Positions 1 through 5,008 of a DNA stretch of 6,746 nucleotides are shown here, one piece after another (within the stretch, counting starts at the first letter, position 1; every line of letters begins with the position of its first letter). This DNA is from Anaerolineae bacterium (GTDB lineage: Bacteria; Chloroflexota; Anaerolineae; 4572-78; NAK82). Both the position numbers and the translations under genes were made by a program. The notes below the pieces were generated by a model. It was not told the origin of the DNA, did no database searches, and saw only the letters and a list, made by a program, of their open reading frames with translations. The stretch covers positions 1 through 6,746 of the forward strand of contig JAUVPY010000148.1 in assembly GCA_030598425.1 (NCBI GenBank). Direction: 5' to 3'.

Positions 1-266
1 AGACGTTCCTGCACATCAGCCAGCTTGGCCAACGCACTGGTATCCTCCGGGGCAAGTTGCACGGCTCGCTCAAAGACCTTCAGTGCGACCTGTGGTTGCC
101 CCATTTCCAAAAATACACCGCCCAGCCCCAAAGTTGCAGCCAGGTCCGTGGGCGACTCTACAAGGGCCTGTTTGTAGGCCTCGATGGCTGCTTCCCAGTT
201 TCGATTCCAACTATGATCGTAAGCATCGCGCATAGCTTGCTCAAATTTTTCGCGGTTGCCAGCCAT
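1..266 (-). CDS. TPR-repeat protein, N-terminal part (gene runs off the left edge)
   Basis: The minus strand from the ATG at 266-264 is open to the window edge, giving 88 complete codons and no stop. The product starts MAGNREKFEQAMRDAYDHSW and then shows tetratricopeptide-repeat character. Helix pairs run at about residues 21-38 (NWEAAIEAYKQALVESP) and 41-73, with the signature W/G-x-x-A...Y/F...A...P spacing; a further repeat begins near residue 75. There is no signal peptide, so the visible part looks cytoplasmic. TPRs are protein-protein interaction scaffolds, and the partner cannot be told from here. The start is supported by GGGGAG eight bases upstream of the ATG. The gene has its own promoter at 298-327 and lies downstream of two minus-strand terminators, so it is probably transcribed independently of the receiver gene. 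The C-terminal part, and any enzymatic or membrane domain, is outside the window. Confidence 0.85.
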   Translation of the reverse strand, partial: MAGNREKFEQAMRDAYDHSWNRNWEAAIEAYKQALVESPTDLAATLGLGGVFLEMGQPQVALKVFERAVQLAPEDTSALAKLADVQER

Positions 267-297
267 CTGGAACTCTCCCCGAGATGTCAGATGAAGT

Positions 298-327
298 CCT
301 ATATCAAGTATACCACAACTATGTCAA
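298..327 (-). promoter_or_regulatory. Sigma-70-like promoter for the TPR gene
   Basis: The minus strand has a perfect -35 TTGACA (327-322), an 18-base spacer and TATAGG (303-298) as -10, matching TATAAT at four of six positions. The expected start near 291 leaves a leader of about 25 bases before the ATG at 266. A TATACT at 313-308 is too close to the -35 box to be its partner. Not experimentally supported. Confidence 0.6.
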
Positions 328-330
328 ATT

Positions 331-350
331 AAAAAAGCGGCTCTCGCTGC
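331..350 (-). terminator. Weak second intrinsic terminator, minus strand
   Basis: On the minus strand, 350-337 folds into a short G/C hairpin (GC-A-GC over a GAGA loop with one A/C mismatch, or alternatively AGCG/CGCU). Six U residues follow at 336-331. It sits just upstream of the TPR promoter and about 20 bases beyond the stronger terminator at 367-402. It could be a back-up that isolates the TPR gene. The stem is short, so confidence is limited. Confidence 0.4.
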
Positions 351-366
351 GAAGGGACATTTTGGG

Positions 367-402
367 AAAAAAGAGACCGCCTGTGTGGGCGGCACAGGCG
401 GT
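367..402 (-). terminator. Strong intrinsic terminator, minus strand
   Basis: A perfect 10-bp inverted repeat, ACCGCCTGTG (376-385) and CACAGGCGGT (393-402), encloses a 7-base loop. Read on the minus strand it is followed by CTC and six T residues (372-367). No T-tract follows on the plus strand, so the terminator works leftward. It lies almost 300 bases past the receiver gene stop and within about 215 bases of a candidate promoter, which suggests it ends the candidate RNA at 367-581 rather than only the receiver mRNA. Confidence 0.85.
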
Positions 403-581
403 TTGGGGACCCCAAGACTTCTGGTTGAAGGATTGAAGTCGTGATGTGCCTTGGGGCTTTTAGGGCCACGGTCGTCATTGAAGGAAGGGGGTCACTGGGT
501 TTGGGCTCTTCTTTTTGGGCTCGCTTGGGAGGAGAGTTTATTAGGTGTTATCCCCTGCATAAAGGCCATACGAACCGTGGC
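367..581 (-). ncRNA. Candidate structured small RNA (about 215 nt), family not recognised
   Basis: No convincing protein gene lies here. On the minus strand an extended -10 (588-596) predicts a start near 581, and the strong terminator at 367-402 ends the transcript. The first bases of that transcript (581-570) pair with 475-465 in an 11-bp helix with one bulged base: GCCACGGT-U-CG-U against ACG-ACCGUGGC. Inside it, GGGG and CAC (555-552, 547-545) can pair with GUG and CCCC (495-493, 491-488). This leaves a C/A-rich loop of roughly 48 nt. Farther 3', CCCCAAG (456-450) pairs with CUUGGGG (416-410), nested around GACUUC (440-435) and GAAGUC (421-416); base 416 is shared. The terminator hairpin follows. 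What is seen is promoter, helices and terminator in register; that they form a functional RNA is inference. I find no match by eye to 6S, tmRNA, SRP RNA or RNase P RNA. It could instead be the receiver gene's 3' UTR. Confidence 0.5.
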
Positions 582-587
582 AATGAT

Positions 588-596
588 ATTCTATCA
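588..596 (-). promoter_or_regulatory. Extended -10 promoter element for the candidate small RNA
   Basis: The minus strand reads TG-A-TAGAAT at 596-588: a -10 hexamer with five of six consensus matches and the TG of an extended -10. No good -35 box lies 16-18 bases upstream. That position is instead at the end of the 11-bp-phased repeat array (615-654), the arrangement expected for an activator-dependent promoter. The predicted start near 581 coincides with the first base of the long helix of the candidate RNA. Confidence 0.5.
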
Positions 597-614
597 CGAA
601 AGCAAGACTGGTTG

Positions 615-654
615 GGTAAACTGAACGAAAATTCTTCGTAAAGATATCGTAAAG
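615..654 (-). repeat. Four 11-bp-phased direct repeats (GTAAA/TTTAC type), possible operator
   Basis: On the plus strand GTAAA occurs at 616, 638 and 649, and GAAAA at 627, all exactly 11 bases apart. The two best units are CGTAAAG at 637-643 and 648-654. Read in the direction of the candidate RNA (minus), the units are CTTTACG, CTTTACG, ATTTTCG and GTTTACC, ending about 20 bases before the -10. Tandem half-sites with 11-bp spacing, one helical turn apart, are the usual binding geometry of OmpR/PhoB-family regulators. The identity of any regulator here is unknown. Confidence 0.5.
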
Positions 655-693
655 AAGCGTCTTACGCGGTAGAAGCAGCGACGCACACATCAG

Positions 694-1113
694 TTAGGCA
701 ACGATCGGCTGAACCTCGAAGACGCTCAAGGTCTTCGTGTCACACAAATAACTGGCCGCCAAATGGGGAACACGAACGATAAGATCTTCGGGTTTGGGAA
801 GGGTGAGCACATAGCCATCTAGCTCAAGGTCAGCCAGAAAGCTGACGTCTGAGATAGCGCCATCTGAGATGCCAAGGATGCTGAGTTTCGGGAATTGAAG
901 GCGAACTGCCGGCAATACGCCCTTCAAGTAACTGGTCAGCGCATCCAAGTCTACGAGAAGAAGGTCCCATTCCTGATCAGGGCAACAAAGCCGATCAACT
1001 ATCCGGGTACTGGTTTCTACCTGCACGCCTTCGTCGGATAGCTTCTGGGCCACCTTCTGTAGAGCCACATTGTCCCCGCCACAGACCAAGACTCGTAGGG
1101 ATTTCATGTGCAC
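694..1113 (-). CDS. Degenerate stand-alone receiver (CheY-like) domain protein
   Basis: A 137-139 aa protein with the beta/alpha alternation of a response-regulator receiver and no output domain. Numbered from the GTG at 1113: beta-1 is RVLVCGGDN (7-15), beta-3 is DLLLVD (50-55) with D55 at the phospho-acceptor position, beta-4 SILGISDG carries S83 at the conserved Thr/Ser position, and beta-5 ends in PKP with the conserved K107. The two acidic residues that bind Mg2+ after beta-1 are replaced by G12-G13, so ordinary phosphorylation is doubtful. Role is inferred only: a phosphorylation-independent adaptor or a decaying receiver. The start is uncertain. GTG at 1113 lies 10 bases after GGAGG; ATG at 1107 lies 7 bases after GAGG and is also acceptable. 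It appears to be monocistronic, with a promoter at 1156-1182, the fusA terminator upstream and the candidate RNA downstream. No cognate histidine kinase is in the window. Confidence 0.8.
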   Translation of the reverse strand: MHMKSLRVLVCGGDNVALQKVAQKLSDEGVQVETSTRIVDRLCCPDQEWDLLLVDLDALTSYLKGVLPAVRLQFPKLSILGISDGAISDVSFLADLELDGYVLTLPKPEDLIVRVPHLAASYLCDTKTLSVFEVQPIVA

Positions 1114-1155
1114 ACCTCGCGCTCCTCCTCATCCGTCAAAAACAACTACATAACC

Positions 1156-1182
1156 AGTCTAGCAGACTCAGGTTTGAATCAA
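1156..1182 (-). promoter_or_regulatory. Extended -10 promoter for the receiver gene
   Basis: The minus strand has TTGATT (1182-1177) as -35, a 15-base spacer, and TGC-TAGACT (1164-1156), an extended -10. Start would be near 1149, giving a leader of about 40 bases. The short spacer and imperfect boxes suggest a weak promoter. Its -35 lies inside the last unit of the repeat array at 1173-1216, so an activator bound there would contact polymerase directly. Confidence 0.5.
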
Positions 1183-1216
1183 GTTTGAGGAATCTTTGAA
1201 TCGGCTTTGAGATTCC
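1173..1216. repeat. Four tandem 11-bp direct repeats (TTTGA type), likely regulator-binding array
   Basis: On the plus strand TTTGA starts at 1173, 1184, 1195 and 1206, exactly 11 bases apart. Units 1 and 3 read TTTGAATC; units 2 and 4 read TTTGAG. The array thus also has a 22-bp super-period and contains GGAATC/GATTCC as an inverted repeat (1189-1194, 1211-1216). It covers and extends upstream of the -35 of the receiver-gene promoter. This is the geometry of tandem dimer sites for OmpR/PhoB-type winged-helix regulators. The motif itself is not one I can assign to a named regulator. Confidence 0.65.
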
Positions 1217-1263
1217 TAAGAAAGCGGTTAAAGCGAGAACAAGAAAAGTTAATGCGATCAACC

Positions 1264-1298
1264 AAAAGAGAGCCACCCCTGATCAGGGATGGCTCTCT
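1264..1298 (-). terminator. Intrinsic terminator of the EF-G-like gene
   Basis: AGAGAGCCA (1267-1275) and TGGCTCTCT (1290-1298) form a perfect 9-bp stem that continues, after one mismatch, into CCCTGA/TCAGGG. On the minus strand it is followed by TTTTGGTT. It lies about 40 bases past the stop codon at 1341-1343. The plus-strand side is followed by GGGAGG, so the terminator is directional. Confidence 0.8.
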
Positions 1299-1340
1299 GG
1301 GAGGACGACCAGTAGTTGTCAGTCGGTGTTTTTCACAGCC

Positions 1341-3413
1341 TTATTCGGACTCTTGCCGTTCTCGCTCGGCTTGGGCGATGATCTCCGACTGAAGATGGGA
1401 GGGCACCTGCTCGTAGTGAGAGAAGGTCAACGTAAAGATGCCGCGCCCCTGGGTGAAGGAGCGTAGATCGGTAGCGTATCGTTGGATATCAGCCAGCGGC
1501 GCCCGGGCATGGACGACCGCATTGCCGCGCTCCTGATCGGTACCCTGGACGCGACCTCGGCGTGTGGTTAGATCGCTCATCACGTCGCCCATAAATTCAT
1601 CAGGCACGGTAATGGTCATGTCCATAATGGGCTCTAGCAGCACCGGGCTGCCCTCCTTAAAGGCCATCTTAAACACCTCACGGCCTGCAATCTGAAAAGC
1701 AATATCCTTGGAGTCGACCGGGTGCTCTTTGCCATCAAATACCACAGCCATCACATCCACAACGGCGAACCCAGCCAGCGGTCCGTTGTCCATCACCTGC
1801 CTGATCCCTTTCTGGATGGAAGGTTGGAATGAGGAGGATATAGCACCTCCAAAGACCTCCCAATCAAACTCGTAGCCGGCATCGCGGGCCAGGGGTTCCA
1901 CTCGCATATGGACCTCCGCGAATTGACCAGCACCACCGGTCTGTTTCTTGTGCCGGTACGAAGCACTGCCAACTTTGGTGACTGTCTCCATATACGGGAC
2001 CTTGGGCACTGATGTATCGAGGCCCAGGCCAAATTTCTGATCCAGGCGGCGAACCGCGGTGTCAATGTGCGCGTCGCCCATACCCTCAAGGATGACCTGT
2101 CGGGTGCTTTCTTCATTGCGCCAGCGCAGAGTGGGATCCTCTTCAACAACGCGGGTTAGGCTGGGTCCCATTTTGGCTGAATCAGCCTTAGTCTTGGGTG
2201 CCACAGCTACAGCGAAGAGCGGGGTAGGAAATTCGATACCAGTCAGAGCAAGCGGATGCCGTTTGTCACACAGGGTATCGGTAGTGAGAGTCTCGCCTAG
2301 CTTGGCTAACACGCCAATGTCACCTGCACGGACCTCGTCAACCGAAAGCTGCTCCTTACCGCGCAAAACAAATGCCTGGCCTAGCCTTTCTTCTGATTCG
2401 GTGCGGCTGTTGAAAGCCTGTGAAGTTGATTTCAGCGCGCCGGAATAGACGCGAAAGTAGGTTAGCTTTCCTACGTACGGGTCAGCAGCCGTTTTGAAGA
2501 CAAAAGCGGCAAGCGGGCCAGCCCCATCAAAGGCAAGAGTCTCTTCTTCGGATGTGGCAAAATTTGTGGCCGTCACCTCACCGGACGGGCCCGGCAGATT
2601 ACGCACTATCGTGTGCAACAAAGTGCGCACACCTATGTTGTGCGATGCCGAGCCGCAAAGCACCGGAAACACCGTGCCGGTCGCTATGCCAGCCGCCAAT
2701 CCCCTGGCGATCTCGGCGTCGGTCAACTCCTCGCCATCTAAGTACTTCACAATCAGCTCGTCGTCGCCTTCTGCGGCAGCTTCAATGAGCGCCAGATGGG
2801 CCTCTTCGGCAGGTTCTGCCATATGATCTGGTACGTCGGTCGCCTGGGCCCCGTCGCCGAGATACGCTTTCATCTCAATCAAGTCCACCACACCCTCAAA
2901 GTCGGCCTGTTCACCAATAGGAAGCTGGATAGGAACAAAGAGACCCTCAAACTTATCGCGCAGCATATCAAGCGTGCCCTGGAAGTTGGCGTTGTCCCGA
3001 TCCATTTTGTTAATGAAGACCAGGCGCGGCAGACGCGCATTGTCGGCGTGCTGCCAGGCTAACTCGGTCCCAACTTCTACTCCTGACACGGCATCCACCA
3101 ATACAATGCCAGCGTCGGCCACGCGGATAGCGCTTATGACCTCCCCCACAAAGTCCAGGTAGCCAGGCGTGTCCAGCACGTTGATTTTGTGCTGATCCCA
3201 TTCGCACGGGATCAGCGCCAGATTCAGGGAGATACGTCGACGAATCTCCTCCTCATCAAAATCCGAGACTGTGGTACCCTCCTCCACTTTCCCCATACGG
3301 TTTATGGCACCTGTATTGAACAGCATCGCTTCGGCCAGCGAAGTCTTGCCCGAGCTACCATGACCCAGGAGCACCACGTTGCGCAGTTTGTCGGTGTTGT
3401 AGACAGTGGTCAT
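1341..3413 (-). CDS. fusA: Elongation factor G-like translational GTPase (EF-G2 type)
   Basis: A 690 aa protein with the full EF-G architecture. The G domain carries the P-loop GHGSSGKT (17-24), switch I GTTVSDFD...RRRIS (46-62), DTPG (81-84), NKMD (135-138) and CGSA (253-256). Domain II spans about 297-385, domain III about 395-470, domain IV about 470-590 (HKKQTGGAGQF, 488-498) and domain V about 595-670. EF-G uses GTP to move tRNA and mRNA through the ribosome. H564 in KEHPVDSKDIAF aligns with the domain-IV tip histidine (E. coli H583), which argues for a genuine ribosomal role. Switch I, GHGSSGKT, and tyrosine instead of the catalytic histidine after DTPG are features of the EF-G-like (EF-G2/FusA2) branch. 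The organism may well have a second, canonical fusA near rpsL/rpsG/tuf, and the symbol should be read with that caution. The start is the ATG at 3413-3411, because AAGGAGGA lies 4 bases before it; a GTG at 3434 would put this RBS inside the gene. Single gene with its own promoter and terminator. Confidence 0.93.
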   Translation of the reverse strand: MTTVYNTDKLRNVVLLGHGSSGKTSLAEAMLFNTGAINRMGKVEEGTTVSDFDEEEIRRRISLNLALIPCEWDQHKINVLDTPGYLDFVGEVISAIRVADAGIVLVDAVSGVEVGTELAWQHADNARLPRLVFINKMDRDNANFQGTLDMLRDKFEGLFVPIQLPIGEQADFEGVVDLIEMKAYLGDGAQATDVPDHMAEPAEEAHLALIEAAAEGDDELIVKYLDGEELTDAEIARGLAAGIATGTVFPVLCGSASHNIGVRTLLHTIVRNLPGPSGEVTATNFATSEEETLAFDGAGPLAAFVFKTAADPYVGKLTYFRVYSGALKSTSQAFNSRTESEERLGQAFVLRGKEQLSVDEVRAGDIGVLAKLGETLTTDTLCDKRHPLALTGIEFPTPLFAVAVAPKTKADSAKMGPSLTRVVEEDPTLRWRNEESTRQVILEGMGDAHIDTAVRRLDQKFGLGLDTSVPKVPYMETVTKVGSASYRHKKQTGGAGQFAEVHMRVEPLARDAGYEFDWEVFGGAISSSFQPSIQKGIRQVMDNGPLAGFAVVDVMAVVFDGKEHPVDSKDIAFQIAGREVFKMAFKEGSPVLLEPIMDMTITVPDEFMGDVMSDLTTRRGRVQGTDQERGNAVVHARAPLADIQRYATDLRSFTQGRGIFTLTFSHYEQVPSHLQSEIIAQAERERQESE

Positions 3414-3417
3414 CCAT

Positions 3418-3425
3418 TCCTCCTT
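3418..3425 (-). promoter_or_regulatory. Ribosome binding site that fixes the EF-G-like start
   Basis: AAGGAGGA on the minus strand at 3425-3418, four bases before the ATG at 3413, is a near-perfect Shine-Dalgarno sequence. It rules out the longer reading from the GTG at 3434. Confidence 0.85.
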
Positions 3426-3453
3426 AACAAACACAAGACATCACAATATAAGA

Positions 3454-3475
3454 CACACATCCTCGCAGACGTGTG
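3454..3475 (-). promoter_or_regulatory. Hairpin at the 5' end of the EF-G-like mRNA
   Basis: On the minus strand CACACGTC (3475-3468) and GATGTGTG (3461-3454) form an 8-bp stem with one G-U pair and a 6-base loop. It begins at the predicted transcription start (about 3476). It could be a 5' stem-loop that protects the mRNA, or an operator overlapping +1. There is no U-tract, so it is not a terminator. Confidence 0.4.
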
Positions 3476-3482
3476 ACAGCTT

Positions 3483-3511
3483 ATTCTAGATGATTCGGGT
3501 GGAATTGTCAA
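3483..3511 (-). promoter_or_regulatory. Strong sigma-70-like promoter for the EF-G-like gene
   Basis: The minus strand has perfect TTGACA (3511-3506), a 17-base spacer and TAGAAT (3488-3483), matching TATAAT at five of six positions. This is the best promoter in the window. The predicted start near 3476 gives a leader of about 63 bases. Confidence 0.8.
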
Positions 3512-3537
3512 AAGACAGAAAAGACTTCAAGGGTTTT

Positions 3538-3599
3538 TGGCCCGACCCGGCTCGCGCCAGCGGGCCAGGGAAAATCCTTGGGGTCTACCCCAGATTTTC
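3538..3599. repeat. Two adjacent hairpin-forming inverted repeats in the divergent intergenic region
   Basis: The first is TGGCCCG (3538-3544) against CGGGCCA (3561-3567), a perfect 7-bp stem with a 16-base G/C-rich loop. Two bases later, GAAAATC (3570-3576) pairs with GATTTTC (3593-3599), and TGGGG (3579-3583) with CCCCA (3588-3592). Together these make a 12-bp stem with a 2-base bulge and a TCTA loop. Neither is followed by a T-tract on either strand, and both lie outside the predicted transcripts of the flanking genes. The rest of the gene-free stretch (3600-3697) shows nothing I can name. Confidence 0.55.
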
Positions 3600-3697
3600 G
3601 CACGAGATTGAGCTTGACAGAACAACTAGGCAATTTGGCGGATAGGGGTAGGGTCGCTAATACGTTATCTGCTGACCCATGTGTAGCCAATAGCACG

Positions 3698-3726
3698 ATG
3701 TCAAAAACAGTGTGAGGCGATATAAT
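3698..3726 (+). promoter_or_regulatory. Promoter of the propeller/membrane-protein operon
   Basis: Perfect TATAAT at 3721-3726, with ATGTCA (3698-3703; four of six matches to TTGACA) 17 bases upstream. The start near 3733 leaves a leader of about 30 bases. The gene's RBS is modest: AGGG at 3751-3754, nine bases before the ATG. Confidence 0.65.
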
Positions 3727-3763
3727 AGATTACGTAAGGTAGGGATAGAAAGGGCGATCTGCT

Positions 3764-4981
3764 ATGAACAAGATACGGGTTCTGAGTCTGGTAGTGAGAA
3801 TCGGGCTGTTCGGCTTAATCCTTGGCTTGGGCACGATGGTTGCCCTGGTGACGGACGAGACGCCAGGACTGGCCCTGGCTGATCTATCAGGAGCATCGGT
3901 TCAGGCCATGGCCACGGCCACCCACGGTGATGTAATGTATGCCGGGCTTGTCGGTGGCCCGCAGCCGACTGGCATCTTTCGCAGCGACGACAACGGCCGC
4001 ACCTGGCAAATGATCAGCTCTGGGCCGGGTGTAGCAGTCAACGCGCTGGCCGTGCATCCCGCCAACGACGTAATCATATACGCAGGCACTTCTGGCGGTC
4101 CAGCCGCCACCACTTACAGCCTGTGGCGGAGCACAAACGGCGGGCAGACGTGGCACAGCTTCACCTTGGGCCTGCCCACAGACCCTTATGGTATGATCCC
4201 CAGCGTCACTGCGCTGGCCATCGACCCCAATCAGCCGGAGGCTCTCTACGTGGGGACCGATGGACAGGGGGTGTACCGTTTCGATGAAGGACGTAACAGC
4301 TACGAACTGGTCGGCGGCGTCTCGCTGTACAACGCTAACGTCAACGGCCTGTTGGTAAGTCCCGACAGTCAGATCTACGCGCTGACCGGCGAGGGCCTAT
4401 TCGTCACAGATGGCTACGAATGGCAGAAACTTGAAACACTGCCTGAACTGGCGGTGAGCCTGGCGGTGGCCCCCAACGATCCGCAGACGCTTTATGCAGG
4501 CGGTTCCTCGACCGGTGCCTTCCGCGCGACGGACGGCGGTCAGAGCTGGGAGCGCATAAGCAGCGGGTTGGAGATGATCCCTGGCGCTGCATTGCACATC
4601 ACGGCTCTGACAGTGGACGAGGATGACCCGAACCGCGTGGTTGCGGCTACCGCCTATGGTTTAGGAAGTCAACTTGCCCGAGGCGGCATCTACGAGAGCA
4701 CCAACGCCGGGGGCAATTGGACCAAGGTAGCCGAGGCCGACGGTGTTGTCAAACATCTCAGTCTCAACCAAGGCATCGTCTACGCCGCCACGACCAACGG
4801 GCTGGCCCGCTACGGTGAGCCGACCACGCCTTCACCGGTCGTTTCATTGCCAAACCTGCGCCCGTTGGCTAACCCCACTGGCGTGCAGGTGCTCATCTTA
4901 GTCCTGACGATCGCTCTGGCCGGTCTGGCATTGACCGGACGCAGGGAGTGGGTGCCAGGTCGTAGCCAGGCCACCGCATAG
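3764..4981 (+). CDS. Exported, membrane-anchored Asp-box (BNR) beta-propeller protein
   Basis: A 405 aa protein. Residues 1-30 form an N-terminal export signal or signal anchor: positive MNKIR/R12, then a hydrophobic run LFGLILGLGTMVALV. Residues 45-350 carry repeated Asp-box motifs S/A-x-D/N-x-G-x-T/S-W: SDDNGRTW (74-81), STNGGQTW (123-130), ATDGGQSW (255-262) and the degenerate STNAGGNW (312-319), with a weaker TDGYEW (215-220). They alternate with A-L-A-V/I-x-P...LYAG strands typical of sialidase/sortilin/YCF48-like propellers. A Pro/Thr-rich stalk (352-372) leads to a C-terminal membrane helix (about 374-391) and a short positive tail (GRREW). This topology puts the propeller outside the cell. 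Asp-box folds are structural, and the acid/base residues of a sialidase are not identifiable, so no enzymatic role is claimed. It is the first gene of a two-gene operon, 27 bases before the next ATG. Confidence 0.85.
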   Translation: MNKIRVLSLVVRIGLFGLILGLGTMVALVTDETPGLALADLSGASVQAMATATHGDVMYAGLVGGPQPTGIFRSDDNGRTWQMISSGPGVAVNALAVHPANDVIIYAGTSGGPAATTYSLWRSTNGGQTWHSFTLGLPTDPYGMIPSVTALAIDPNQPEALYVGTDGQGVYRFDEGRNSYELVGGVSLYNANVNGLLVSPDSQIYALTGEGLFVTDGYEWQKLETLPELAVSLAVAPNDPQTLYAGGSSTGAFRATDGGQSWERISSGLEMIPGAALHITALTVDEDDPNRVVAATAYGLGSQLARGGIYESTNAGGNWTKVAEADGVVKHLSLNQGIVYAATTNGLARYGEPTTPSPVVSLPNLRPLANPTGVQVLILVLTIALAGLALTGRREWVPGRSQATA

Positions 4982-5008
4982 CATTATGTGGAGAGAGGTG
5001 GCATTGTA

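Noticed and set aside
57..332. Plus-strand 91-codon open frame at the left end
   Set aside because: It is antisense to the TPR coding sequence, has no ribosome binding site, and its translation lacks any family resemblance; the minus strand has a clear start, RBS and TPR pattern.
487..529. Possible G-quadruplex from five GGG runs on the plus strand
   Set aside because: One connecting loop is 11 bases long and the runs are short. The C-rich minus-strand RNA reading explains the same pattern better.
267..581. Riboswitch or attenuator controlling the TPR gene
   Set aside because: The terminator stem does not overlap the upstream helices, so no antiterminator is evident, and the TPR gene has its own promoter after the terminator. 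I also found no match to cobalamin, c-di-GMP or other common riboswitch cores.
441..641. Plus-strand 66-codon open frame in the gene-free region
   Set aside because: Low-complexity Gly/Leu-rich start, no good RBS or promoter on that strand, and it lies across the helices of the candidate RNA. An unknown small protein cannot be fully excluded.
410..3583. Shared words AAGACTTC and CTTGGGG in the intergenic regions near 410-456 and 3521-3583
   Set aside because: The matches are only 7-8 bases long, in different order and without flanking similarity, so they are probably chance rather than copies of one repeat family.
3614..3643. Perfect TTGACA on the plus strand at 3614-3619
   Set aside because: No acceptable -10 hexamer occurs 16-18 bases downstream; the TATAAT at 3721 is the better promoter.
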